NCBI RefSeq assembly: GCF_022376835.1
Contig: NZ_CP084606.1
Coordinates: 1,916,501-1,980,500, forward strand
Source of the DNA: Brucepastera parasyntrophica
Lineage (GTDB): Bacteria > Spirochaetota > Spirochaetia > Treponematales > Treponemataceae
DNA length: 64,000 nt
Direction: 5' to 3'
A program made the position numbers and the translations under genes. Below the pieces are notes generated by a model that ran no database searches, had not been told where the DNA came from, and was given only the letters and a program-made list of their open reading frames with translations. Shown in pieces: positions 35,422 through 47,600 of the stretch; position 1 is the first letter of the stretch; every line of letters begins with the position of its first letter.

Positions 35422-36291
35422 ATGCAAAACGAAGAAATAAAAACAGACGGAACAGCGCTTGTCCTTGAGGGCGGCGGGATGAGGGGTATTTATACCACCG
35501 GTGTCCTGGATTTTTTTCTGGACAATAACCTTTATTTTGATTATGTCATCGGGGTTTCGGCCGGCGCGAGCCATGCCCTTTCATATATCACCAGACAGAA
35601 GGGAAGGGCGAAGCGGGTAAATGTCGATTACTGCCGGCGTCCGGATTATCTGGGGCTCGGCTGTCTGCGGCGGGAAAAATCCCTTTTCGGCATGGACCTT
35701 CTGTTCCGGAAAATACCCTATGAACTTGATCCCTATGATTTTGAGGCCTTCGAAAAATTTGCCGGGATCTATTACGCGGTGGCCACTAACATGAAAACGG
35801 GACAGCCCGGATATCTTACGCCCCGGACAGCTCAGGACGTACTGCCGGCCGCGCAGGCGTCCTGCTCGCTGCCTTTTGTATCGGTCCCGGTCGTTATTGA
35901 CGGCGACCCCTATCTGGACGGAGGAATCAGCGATTCAATTCCGGTAAGACATGCCCTCGCGGACGGAAACCGGAAAGCAGTTCTGGTCCTTACGCAGCCT
36001 GCCGGATACCGGAAAAAGGAAAAGGGTAAGTCCCTTATTGTCAGAAAAATGTACCGCGAATATCCTGAATTCATACATACTATGGAAAACAGAAACAGGG
36101 CGTACAATGAAGTCCTTGATCATATAGACCGGCTTGAAGCCGAAGGGACTGTTTTTGTTGTCCGGCCCAAACCGCAGCCCGGTCTGAAAAGGCTGGAACG
36201 TGATCCCGAAAAACTGAACGGCCTGTACCGGAGCGGCTATGAAGATATGGCCGCTCTTTTCCCCGCCCTGAAAGAATTTCTCGAAAAATAA
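35422..36291 (+). CDS. patatin-like phospholipase
   Basis: A 289-residue lipid acyl hydrolase. The oxyanion motif is GGGMRG near residue 17, the nucleophile elbow GVSAG near 45 contains the catalytic Ser, and the catalytic Asp is in DGGISDSIP near 168, so the Ser-Asp dyad is complete. It resembles the YjjU-type bacterial patatins. No signal peptide. The ATG at 35422 begins MQNEEIKTDG just before the first strand; the longer frame from 35272 is unlikely. A TATACT box lies about 20 bases upstream. Followed 17 bases later by the ArsC-like gene. Confidence 0.92.
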   Translation: MQNEEIKTDGTALVLEGGGMRGIYTTGVLDFFLDNNLYFDYVIGVSAGASHALSYITRQKGRAKRVNVDYCRRPDYLGLGCLRREKSLFGMDLLFRKIPYELDPYDFEAFEKFAGIYYAVATNMKTGQPGYLTPRTAQDVLPAAQASCSLPFVSVPVVIDGDPYLDGGISDSIPVRHALADGNRKAVLVLTQPAGYRKKEKGKSLIVRKMYREYPEFIHTMENRNRAYNEVLDHIDRLEAEGTVFVVRPKPQPGLKRLERDPEKLNGLYRSGYEDMAALFPALKEFLEK

Positions 36292-36308
36292 AGGAAACTG
36301 ACAGACAC

Positions 36309-36634
36309 ATGAATATACTGTTATATGGAACAAAAAAAGACAACGCTACCAGAGCCGCCGAGCGGTTTTTCAGGGAACGGCAGATACCGTTCCAGTTCCG
36401 GGATCTCTCCGATAAACCCCTTTCGGAAGGCGAGCTCAAAAATATCTGCGCGGGCCGCGACCCCTCCGACCTGATAGACACCGATTCAAAAAGCTATGAA
36501 AAGGAAAATACGCCTGGATGGAGTATGACGCTTTTGAAACTATCCTGACTGACAATCTTCTGCTTAAACTGCCGGTTGTCCGCATTGATAAAAAAGCATT
36601 TATCCGGCCCGATCTGAAACAGCTGCCGCTCTGA
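36309..36634 (+). CDS. ArsC/Spx-like thioredoxin-fold protein lacking the active cysteine (frame broken near 36499)
   Basis: Adding one A at the AAAA run 36499-36502 gives about 108 residues that follow the ArsC/Spx plan: ILLYGTKKDNATRAAERFF, then IPFQFRDLSDKPLSEGEL, then YAWMEYDAFETIL and LPVVRIDKKAFI. As sequenced it stops at 36548. Members normally have Cys-x2-(S/C) or a single Cys after the first strand; here it is KKDNATR with no Cys, so it cannot be an arsenate reductase of the standard type. A regulatory or disused role is more likely. Cotranscribed with the patatin gene. Confidence 0.7.
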
Positions 36635-36649
36635 CCCGGTTTTGAATCC

Positions 36650-36811
36650 ATGTCAAAAGCCCGCCGGCGGTCCTTTCATCTTATCGCGGAACGGGCAAAA
36701 ATGCCTGCGCCATACGATAGCGCATCGTATCTGCCATCGTATCAGAGCCGCGTTTTTCACTATGCCCTGTCCGGAATTATGCGGCGGTTCATCCGCGAAA
36801 ACCGCATTTGA
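36650..36811 (+). CDS. possible small basic protein (53 residues)
   Basis: A short open frame starting MSKARRRSFHLIAERAK and ending RRFIRENRI, 16 bases after the ArsC-like gene. It is rich in Arg and could be a real small basic protein, but there is no clear ribosome-binding site and no family match. The internal DNA contains several ATACGA/TCGTAT dyads, so it may instead be a structured intergenic sequence. Confidence 0.3.
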   Translation: MSKARRRSFHLIAERAKMPAPYDSASYLPSYQSRVFHYALSGIMRRFIRENRI

Positions 36812-37206
36812 AACATCCCGGACACGTTTTTTCTTACCGGCGGCAAGGCTCTTTCCATAAAAGCAAAGATTTACCAGTCAATATCCATTGGGAAAAGAAA
36901 ATCCTCTGTGGGGAGATAAAAACAGACTTCGGCGAAAATACAGAGTAAAAAGAAATAAAACAACTTGACAGATAAAAAGTTACAATTTACAGTTTTTTTA
37001 GTACGAACAGTAATTCTGATTGAAAGAAGTTTTTTCCGCCTCTATACGTATATTCGTATTTTATCCTTTCTTTCGGAAATTTGCAAACGCTGTTCAGCCC
37101 TGTGATACTTTGGGTTCCGTTCCCTGAAACCGGGAGGGTACAAAACCCGGATTGATTTTCCATAATATACTCAGTTTTTTATTTGCCGTGAAAAAAGGAA
37201 GGACGT
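36812..37206. other. 395-base AT-rich intergenic region before the exported-protein operon
   Basis: No convincing gene on either strand. It holds a housekeeping-type promoter at 36965-36993, AT-rich tracts before and after, a small GGTTCCGTTCCCTGAAACC dyad near 37115 and the purine-rich ribosome-binding site (GGAAGGA) of the next gene. The long leader (about 200 bases) between promoter and start could hold regulation. Confidence 0.6.
36965..36993 (+). promoter_or_regulatory. sigma-70-type promoter for the exported-protein operon
   Basis: A perfect TTGACA (36965-36970), 17-base spacer and TACAGT (36988-36993, four of six consensus). It is the best promoter-like site seen upstream of the 37207-59779 gene cluster. 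Confidence 0.5.
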
Positions 37207-38682
37207 ATGAAAAAAGTTTTCGCCCTGTTCATGACACTGGCCGCTTTGTCATTTTGCTTTGCCGGAACCCGGACTGTCGCGGGTTCGCCTGACGAACTGG
37301 TTGTGTTTCATGATTACGCGGGAGGCGCCTATGTCCTTTATACCGAGGCCGGACAGCTGCATACCCTGAAGGTCACCTCCGACGGACAGTTTGAAGACTA
37401 TAATCCCTTCCATACGCAGCGAAATATCCGGAATGTACGGATGCTTAAAAACGACAGGTTTTCTTCCGCTTCAACCGGAGGATTTATCGGGACGGAAAAC
37501 GGGCGGGAACAGATATACATATTCAGGGTGGATACCGGCGGGATGCTGTCCTTTTACCATGAAGCGGTAGCCGATATGAAGACCGGCGGCATAGAGACCT
37601 TCACCATAATAGGAAAAAGAGACGGAACTATAGATGTATATTATTTAAAAAATTCCGCGCTGATAAAAGCAATGTTACCCCGTGAAAAAAGCGGGCGCAT
37701 CATATATGAATATGTATCCGATGCCGGCGAACGGGTTTCTTCGTATGAGGTGAAGCCGGCTGTAATGAATCGTGAAAACCTTCAATACGGGTGGTATCTG
37801 ACGGAAAAAAATACCGGATACAGGGAAGCTGTCTTTTTTCTGACAGAAGATAATAATATCCGGCAGACGGAAAAAGTACAGGTTTTTTCACCTGATGCGC
37901 GGGTTGAAATAAAAGAATCGTTCCGGGGCACAATATATTTTAATATATATTCTGCAGACACAATGACTGAGTTCTCGGTCAGAAACAAGTCATTTGTCAG
38001 GACCCTTGAAATCGGCATGCCGGAAAAAATAAAACAGTATATCGGCCTGGATGATCTCGCAAAGGGCGCCGCGCTTGTTGTTACGGGCGGCGATGATGGG
38101 GACAGGATATACCGGTTTGAACATATACATTTGAATGCGCCAAGGTCCGAAGAAATAGAAATTCCCGCCGGTTCGGTTTTTGAGGGAATTATCTATCTTG
38201 ATTATACAAAGGCTTTAATTCTCCTGCGGGAACCGGCGCGGCGGGAGACGCTTTTACTGAATATTCCGACAGGTGAAATCGAAGAAAAAAGTACCGTGAA
38301 AAATCCCGGCGCGAAAGTATTGTACGCGGGCAATCCTGATTATCCCGTATTACTATTGCACAATGACGCGGAAATTCTGTTCCTGAAATATCAGGATGGC
38401 CGCTGGGAAAGCCTGTCCGGCTTCGCCTGCGATTCTTCGGGCAGCAGACTTTTGGCCCGGACGGAATCCTCTGGAATAATAAACCTCCATGAATTTCTGA
38501 CAGGAAGAAGCCGGATAATGTATCTGGAAACGGACGGGGGCATAATCGAAATGGATAACACCGCAAAAACGGCCGTACACCGCGCCGGCGTACGGCAATG
38601 GCAGAGCCTGAATCTTAACGGTTTCCGGTGGCGGATCCTGTTTAACGGAAAAGAACTCATTACTGTTTTGCCCGGAGAATAA
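37207..38682 (+). CDS. exported protein, first gene of the giant-protein operon
   Basis: A 491-residue protein with a clear signal peptide (about residues 1-19, ending SFCFA before GTRT). The mature part is built of short beta-strands with repeated dipeptides such as DG, GG and NG and with blocks of about 45-60 residues (VVFHDYAGGAYVLYTEAG, then FIGTENGREQIYIFRVD, and so on), suggesting a beta-propeller; I see no known family motif. It ends five bases before the start of the giant gene, so cotranscription is almost certain. It may be a periplasmic or surface partner of that protein. Confidence 0.8.
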   Translation: MKKVFALFMTLAALSFCFAGTRTVAGSPDELVVFHDYAGGAYVLYTEAGQLHTLKVTSDGQFEDYNPFHTQRNIRNVRMLKNDRFSSASTGGFIGTENGREQIYIFRVDTGGMLSFYHEAVADMKTGGIETFTIIGKRDGTIDVYYLKNSALIKAMLPREKSGRIIYEYVSDAGERVSSYEVKPAVMNRENLQYGWYLTEKNTGYREAVFFLTEDNNIRQTEKVQVFSPDARVEIKESFRGTIYFNIYSADTMTEFSVRNKSFVRTLEIGMPEKIKQYIGLDDLAKGAALVVTGGDDGDRIYRFEHIHLNAPRSEEIEIPAGSVFEGIIYLDYTKALILLREPARRETLLLNIPTGEIEEKSTVKNPGAKVLYAGNPDYPVLLLHNDAEILFLKYQDGRWESLSGFACDSSGSRLLARTESSGIINLHEFLTGRSRIMYLETDGGIIEMDNTAKTAVHRAGVRQWQSLNLNGFRWRILFNGKELITVLPGE

Positions 38683-38687
38683 TACAG

Positions 38688-41600
38688 ATGATAAAAAAAG
38701 CTGGTATTTTACTGACGGTTTTCTGCCTGTTTTCGGGCCTCATGTTTCCGCAGACAAAGCATGATCTGAATTATACGGATTCATTTACGTATGACCATTG
38801 TATAGCTGATAACGTGACTTACGTAACAGATACAGATAAGGTCCGCATATCATTAACAATCTCCGGCGTGGAATCCCTTGTTTTATCAGAGTCACAGTAT
38901 TCAACACATTCTTTCAGTATACAATATTCGAAAACCGTATTTATTGCCCATGACAATGAAACCGGTCGTCAGGCAAAAATAGACTGTAAAATAAACGTGA
39001 CACAGCCGGGAAACCCCACGCGCCGCTGGTCGTGGACAACAGAAATTATTGATCCGCTTGGGAATGTTTCGGTTGATTTAAATAACGCGGACCATCTTAT
39101 ATATTACAACCAGACAAGCAGCATGCTTCGGATTACTTTTGAAAGGCGGGATACCACCCTTGATCCCGAATTGCAGGAAATTTTTATTATTGAAATCTCC
39201 GTGACCCGTGATAACACAGGTCCGGTTTTTGAGGGTACAGAAACACCGCGTTATTTCAATTCATCTCCCATAAGTTTTTACCCAAGCAGAGGCGATCCCT
39301 GTTCATATCCTCATTCTGATATTAGAGGGGTTTCTTCCGGAGATGATTACAGTACGCTCCAGTATAAACTTGATGATGGTGAATTTATAAATGCTTCCAG
39401 CATCACGCTTGCGGATGTTACTGAAGGAACTCATACCGTAACCTGTAAAATCAAAGATCGTTTTGGACATGAAAGCGCGCCTGGAATATATACCATTATA
39501 GCGGATTACACAGCGCCTGCCGTGAGCGTTTCAGGCAATGACGGAGAACCCTGGACAAATGCAGAAGGGGTAACACTGGAAGTTATGGCCAGCGACGCGC
39601 TTTCAGGCGTCCAGGAATCATGGTGCCAGTATAAAATAAATGACGGGGCTTATGGTTTAAGGTCCGCTTCCAACAAAACGGTCAGGATTACCGGGGAAGG
39701 CGAGAATACGGCAACCTTTAAAGTCTGGGATGTGGCTGGGAATTTCTCCGAAGCGTCCTCCACGGTCCGGATTGACCGCACTCCTCCTGTTATCGGGAGC
39801 ATAACAGACAGTTCGGGCGGGCAGTGGACAAACGCCTCCGAAGTTGTTCTTTCCGCGGCCGCGTCAGACGGACTTTCCGGCATAAAAAAATGGCAGTACA
39901 GCATTAACGGGAGCGCCTATTTTAACGTTCCCGGAGATAATTGTGTAAGAGTTACAAATGAAGGCCTTCATGAAGTGGTCTTCAGGGCCGAAGACCAGGC
40001 GGGCAATTATTCCGAGGAAACGGTTACAGTCAGGATAGACCGGACCGGGCCCAGGTTTACGGGCTTTACGGCAGGGACCGAGTGGAAAAACAGCGGAACT
40101 GTTTCTTTTACCGGCGTGACAATTACCGACCCTGTCCAGGGCGGAGGGGCGTCCGGAGTGAATGATCAGAGCCTTTCTGTCAAAACCGGAACAGACGGCA
40201 ATACCAGTGATGCGCAGTTCAGCTTTTCCGGAGGGACTCTTACCGTAAGCGGGCTTTCCGACGGGATTCATACTCTCACGCTTTCCGCTGAAGATATTCT
40301 GGGAAACCGGAGTTCCGCCGAATGTTCGGTGAAAATTGATACCACTGCCCCTGCCTTTGTCCTTGAAAACGGCGGCGCGGTAAAAAACATGGGGGCGGCA
40401 GCTGGAACATCCTCGTGCGGATAACAGATATCAGCGAGATACACAGCGGTATACAAAAATGGGAATATACGGTCGATAACGGCGCCGCAAAAAGTTTTAC
40501 CTATGACGGACAGTCCGGTTTGGTAACAATATCAGCCGCCGGTATTACCGCCGGAAGGCATACAATAGAAATACTGTGTACCGATAACGCGGGCAACACA
40601 GGGACCCGCAAAGCGGAAAATGTTCTGTTTGACGGGACAGGTCCGGTCGTTACCGCTGATTCACGGCTTGGAACAACTCAGGAAAACGCGGCCTGGACAA
40701 ACGCAAAAAGTTTTTCCGTAAGCGCGGCCGATAGCGAAAGCAGTATTGAAGAGTTTTCCGTTAAAAAAGCGGAAGTTTTTATTGCCAATAACTGGACCTC
40801 CGCGAGCGGGGTGTCGCTTGTCGAAGACTCCCTGTCCTTTACCAGTGAGGGAATATACCGGATAACCCTGAGCGCAAAGGACAGCGCGCTCAATGTAACG
40901 GAACAGGAAATTTACGCGAATATTGATCTGACAAATCCGGTAATAACAGCTCCCCAGACCATACAGAATACAACATTTATTGTTATTACCGCGTCGGACA
41001 GTTTGAGCGGAATAGCCAGCGGCAGTTACCAGTGGAGGCGTTCCGAAGCCGATCCCTGGACCGACGGTCAGACGGCGGAACTTGAGGAAGGAACCACCCG
41101 GGTTCTCCGTGTCCGTGTCAGGGACAATGCGGGCAACTGGAGCAATGAAGGCGTCTTTTCCCTTACTGTTGATATAACGCCACCCGTCATAACAGCTGAA
41201 ATTGAAAAATATATCCGGGCTGACAGCCGGCAGATAACAATAAAAGGATATGAAGCATCCGACACAATAAGCGGCGTGAATAAAAGCGAATACAGATTCA
41301 ATACCGACACATTCAAGCAGCTTCCCGCGGCAAACGGTTCAGGCGCGATAATTCTTGATGCTTCCAGTCTGGCTGAAGGCGAAAATACACTTTCCATCCG
41401 GGCAACCGATAATGCGGAAAATAACGGGTACCTGAACCGGACTATAATTCTGGACCTTGTTTCTCCGGACATAACCGGAATTCTTGTTTACCGTGATGAA
41501 ACGGGCGAAGAATTGCTTGAGGCTGAAGAATACGCCGGAAGTGATTTGCTGTATGTTCTGCCCGGAGGGGCTGATACATTCCGTAATACGGAAGGAACAG

Positions 41601-44600
41601 AAGAAGGCGAAATAGCGTACTGGTACTGGGCCGTTACCGGTTCCGGCAACGAAGACCCTGATGAAAATAAAAAAACAAAAGCAGAAGCAAAGGGCCTGTT
41701 CCAGATTTCCGGATTTGCCGAAGGCGTTAATTATTTATATCTGCAGGCGGAAGACGGCAGCGGCAACCGGAGCTCCGGTGCTTTCAGGAAAATCCTGGTA
41801 GACAGACGCGGCCCGGACCGTCCGAAAATTCAAAGCGCGACCCACAAAAGCGCGAAGAGTCCGCAGGATACCGGAATAAAAAATACGGCGCAATTTACCG
41901 TGCAGACCGCAAATTCTTCTTCCGGAATAATGGGTTACGGATGGAGACTTGAAAAATACATACAGTATACGGAAGGAAATCCCGGACCTGCCACCGTAAT
42001 GGAAGAAGGCGTAATAGATGATATATTTGCCGGGCAGGGTGGGGAGATTGTTTTTAGGGATCTGCCCGACAACCTCGAAGATGAATATTACCACTTTGTT
42101 GCATGGAGTATCGGAGGAAACGGGATGCCCAGCGCGGAGACAGGGTATCCCTTCCGTGTCGATACAACTCCTCCGGAAGGTTTAAGGGTCTGGACGTATC
42201 CCCAGACTGATGAGGAGGAATGGTACAACGCGCAGGAAACGGTAATTGAATGGAACCGCCCCGCTGATATGAGCGGAATAAAGGAATACCGGTATTATGC
42301 AGGAATTACTGACGAGCGTGAATCTGCTGCAGAAAGCTGGACCGTTATCCATGAAAATGAAGTAAGGATAAATCTGCAGAACCTGCTTGGTGCGGATGAT
42401 TTTACAGTATACATAGGAGCGTGTGCTGAAGATTATGCGGGAAACAGGACTTTTGCGTATCAGACAATAAAAGTTGATTATACAAAACCATTTTTCGGAA
42501 GCAAAAATATTCCCGCTATCCCGGAAATAGAGGATGTCGTAAGCGGCGTACAAACAAGCAAAATTATCCGCTGGCCGCTGCTGGAAGATGAGCATTCCGG
42601 CTCCGAAAGAGTTGAAGTAGAAATTAGCGATGAAAATAATAATGTGATCAGGAAAATAATAATAAGCCAAAAGAAAACAGTGATATAAAAAATCAAACAA
42701 CTATAGAAGGACTTGAAGCCGATGTATTGTATACGGTTATTGTAAAAGGATATGATGCCGCCGGAAATAAAGCGGAGATAAAAACTTTTTTCACTACCGG
42801 GGACAATGCGGTAATACCGGTGGATTATGTTGTTTCATATCATGATTCGATAAATGGATATACTGTAACAGGGGACCGGCGCATTTCCGTGTCGACCGGC
42901 GATGAAAGTCTTGAAAATATTATTCTTCATTTCCCCGATACTATTGATATTTACAAAATAGAAACCGTTGATGGGAACGAACAGCGGCAGCGTCTGGAAA
43001 CCGTCGGATTTATTTCCTCCGCGATGAACGCAGAAAAGGAACTCTCCTATGGCAGCAGCGATATTGCTGTATATGAGGTCGATCTTGACGGATTCCTGCT
43101 CCGGGGCGATACGCTTACTTTTGAAAGAACCCAGGGACTTGCTCTCGCCGGAAGCATCTACCGGCGGCCAGTCCGTACAGGACAGAATACCGAAGAGAGA
43201 GAAATACAGTTACAGACAGTATCTCTCGGCTTTCCTCCTGTTCTGCGTTTGTCAGGCAGTGCGGTAAGTATTGGCACCGCCGGCAGTGTAGATACATATA
43301 CAGAATCCGGAATAACAGAACGGGGCTTCAGCATTGACAATGTTGAAACAATACAGTTAACTGGCGGCCGGGAAAAATTCGGCGGCGGTATCAGTTTCCG
43401 GGCAAACGAGTTTAATAATGGAATTGATTTAACACGCCTGAGCGATGGAAGTGAACAGATATCAATCAGAGACGTATACGCCTATAATAACAGCACGGGT
43501 ATCCGGGGAGAGAGTGCTGAAGAACTTATTCTCAGGATGCAGAATGTTCAATATGATGTAAAGCATAGTGGTCTCCGCGGAAATATAATTGATATTTATG
43601 AAGCTGAAATCCATCTGCCTTCCGGATATGAACCATCAGTATTAACACTGCAGGATTTTTCGATAAACGGACTGACTGGTGAGGTTTTAACCGGTTCTGC
43701 CTTCGATGGAGAAGTAACGATCAGTATTACAAGTCCTGACGGCAGTATTCTTCATCTCACGGAAATATATATTGACCGGAATGGGCGGCTCCTCGGCAGC
43801 GGTTCGGCAATAACAGATATTTACGGGACCTATGATATATATGATCTTGTTATCACAGACGAGGGCGCCGATTGGACCGAAGGCGCGGCGGTAAAGAATT
43901 TCAGCACAACTGTACACGGCTTTCTTGTTACTGCCGAGGAAACATATCTTACCGGAGCAGGTCTGTTCATACGCCGCGGAAATATACGCATCTATAGGGC
44001 GGAACAGGTTTTTGAAAATCTCGGATTGGAAACTACCGCGGCAGATACAGTGTACCATGCGGGAACAATACAGGAGTTCGGCACAAATACTTCCGGATAC
44101 GGAACTACTGTCGGAATAAAAAACGGCAGAATAGGTAAAAATGCGGTAACAGGGACGTATGTAATACCTCTTCCCGTGCATATTTCCAGTGAGAATACGG
44201 CATGGGAAATTGCTGATGTAGTAATACTTGCAAATGAAACCTGCGCCGGCAGTGATGAAAATAACAGAGATGTGGAAATAGGAAGTTATCAGGGAAAAGC
44301 CGCAGGTCTTATTTTTGACGGAAAAACGGTGAAAGTTCCGCATCTTTTAATAGAAGCTCCTGCCGGGTTCGGCGCCGGTACACTTACACTGGACGGATTG
44401 GAATTCAATTGGGATAGAATAATAGAAAGCGCCGGCAAAGACGAAAGTGTCAGTTATGAATTCGACGGATGGACCATTTTTTACGAAACAATTCTTCTTG
44501 ATGAAAGCGGACTCGGAGGCTGCGGATATCTGCTTCTTCCTGACAACAATGGGGGAGAAGAAATTTGCTTTCCTGAAAGCCGCGTCAGCAGTGACGGAAA

Positions 44601-47600
44601 AGTGGCCAGCGGCCTGGCCGATAATGAATATAATACCGTATATATTCATTATCTCCCAATCCAATTTGTCAATGCCCAGATGGAATTACTCGACGACGGA
44701 TCTTATATTCTGACAAGCGCTCAGCCCAGATTGGATTTGGAATGGATCGGGAGCGACTATATACCGTTCGGAAAAACAGCTATTGATTCAACAGGCGAAA
44801 TTGTTATCGGAGAAAAAGCAACCCGGAATGTAAAATTTACTTCGCTGAACCGGTATGTGGTTGAGGCTGTCAGCGCGTATATCGGAACGGAAGCTATTCA
44901 ATTAAGCGGTTCTGTTGCTGCCCAATGGTGGGGCAACGGTTCAAAGGTTCAATTTGACGCGGATGAAATTATGCTTCAGGACCGTTATATAATAACTGCG
45001 GAAAAGGCGGATTCGAATGTTACCTATCAGTATGCCGGTTGGGAAATAGACGGCAAAGAAATCAGCTTCGGGCAAATTGATATAGATATAGCGGAAAATG
45101 AAACCGGCTTTAGAAGCGGAAAAATAAGCCTTGGTCCTCTTACTTTTACTACCAGGGGTGATATTACAAAAGAAGCGCGAAAAAGCCATGAAGAAATCCT
45201 GCCCGGCTTTGGAAAAGAAGTAACCATGGTGGAGAGCCGGTTCGGAAATAACGGCCTGCAGGTTTCCATCTTTGTTGCTTTGCCCGAAATGCTGGGAGGA
45301 AGTACGCTGTTTTTCAATCCGGTTTATCTGTATCCGGATGGATCTCTCTGGATCAAACAGCCGATAGGATCATACGGTTTTTATATTAGCGGCATTCGTT
45401 TTGATTTTGAAGGAATTGCCTTTACCTCAAACGGAATTGATATACGGCAGGCCGTTATAACCCTGCCTGAATCAATCGGCAGTACAACAATAGTACTCAA
45501 CGGACTTGAGATAAATGCTGATAAAGTAAGTATTAAAAATTTCAATATCAGTCCGTTTGAATTATGGGGAATGACATTCTGGCTCCAGGATTTTTCGATA
45601 GAAAATGGGTTGATACATTTTGCCGGACAGGTCGGCTTGCCGAAAACTATGCCCGGGTTGCTTGCCGGCCGCAAGGTTGATATCAAGGATTTCCGCATCA
45701 GGATTGACGGAGCCGAAGTAGAAGCTTTTGAAATTGAACTGCTTGGACGGTATACTATTCCGTTTATGGACAGCTGGGCTCTGAGTTTTGAAAATCTGAA
45801 AGTCAAATATGAGGATCATATTCCGTGGATTATAATCAGTGAAGCCGATCTCCGGTTTCCGCAGGGATTTATGGTAACCTCCGCGACTGTAACTGATATT
45901 GCTTTTAACCCGATCGCGGGTTCTTTTGATTATGAGAAAATACGGATTAAAACCGAACTTCAGACGGAATTCTGCGGTATAGCTTTTTATCTGAATGAAA
46001 TGACTATTACAAATGATCTGACCGTAGGTTTTGGCGGAAGCGTAATGTTCAATGGAGCTGAAATGCCCGAATTTATCGCGGGGAAAACAGCAATTATTGA
46101 AACATTTGAAATCAAGCGAAACGGGACAATCGGAGATATATCCGTCAGCCTTGGAGGGCTCAGTGGCAGCATACATCCTGATATAAAATTGCTCCGGCTT
46201 GAACAGGGCCTTGTTTCACTCAAAAAGGAAGGAGACACTAACCTGTTTGTTTCTGTCAGCGGTTCGATAGTCTTCACCGATGAAGCGCCCGGTGAGCTCC
46301 GGCAGAAAGCCATGAAGGTGGATGTCTTTACCATAGACGCAAAAACACCGGCCATAACCGAACTGAAAGCCGGTCTTGCTGTTGAACATAACGGAGACTG
46401 GAGCAATGATCCTGCGATTATCGATTTTGATCCTATTCTGTTTAATGTTGAATTTAATGATGTCTATGCAGGACTCGAATGGAATGCGGAAAACCAAAAC
46501 GGCTATGTACAGGTTTCCGGAGGAATAATATTCCCGTCAAATTTCCCGGATTTTCTTGTAGGCCAGGAAGCGCGCATAAATACTTTTGTAATTGAATTTG
46601 ATGGAACGGTAAAGCAGTTTGGCGCAGGATACGTGACCGCTCCTGGACAGGTATACGACGCATTTGATGCTATACAAATGAAAGATGTAAACATCTCCAT
46701 AGCCCTTGAGGAAACCCAGCAGCTCTCTTTCGATCTCGGGGGAACGATAATTCTGCCTTCCGGAAAATTCCCTGAAGGTGTCGCGGGCACGGAAACGGTA
46801 ATCAGAATGGCCTTTGACAGTAAAAGTGGATTGAAAGAGGCCTTTGCTGAATGTACCCTTCCGGATGGAAAACTTTTCGGGCAGCTCGGAATGCAGGGCG
46901 TTACTCTTGCGATAGAGAAAAAGGAACAGGATCCTCTTATGCTTTCCCTTGCCGGAATGCTTACACTGCCTGAAAATTTTCCGCAGGGTTTGCGGGGAAC
47001 TATTGTTAACATACGCGAATTCAAAATAAACACAAGGGCCGATATCCAGGCTCTTGATATTGGCGCGGAGAATATAAACTTAACAGTTTTCAATACTGTC
47101 GGATTACAGGATGGTCACATATCGTTCAGCAAACTGACAAACAGTGAACTGCTTGTGGATATCGGCGGGAATATAAAATTAATTGCTGAAGGCCTCCCCA
47201 GCAATCTTAAAAATATAACACTCGGAATAGAAAAATTTGAATTATCCACCAGTACCGGTCTCCGGGCTTTTACAGTAGCTGCGGGAAATATAGAATTTGA
47301 TATTCTTGGGGGCGTCGGAGTCACTGTCGAACGTCTGGCTGTCAGCGAATGGGGTCTGTCACTGTCCGCAAATGCCCGTCTTCCTTCTTCATATCCGACC
47401 GGACTTGCCGGGCTGCAATTTGATTTGAAAAATTTTGAAATGGCCTGGAGCGGCACGATACGGAATATAGAAGGCGGACTCGGCCAGATGTCTATAACGC
47501 TTGCGGGCTTTGGCGCAAGCATAAACAAATTGTACTTTCTTAAGGATGACAGCGGCCAATATTATGTAACCCTCGCTGAATGCCGGGTGACGCTTCCTTC

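Noticed and set aside
36642-36860. 72-codon frame overlapping the small basic open frame
   Set aside because: Cys/Pro-rich composition and no start signal; the 53-codon frame is the more protein-like one.
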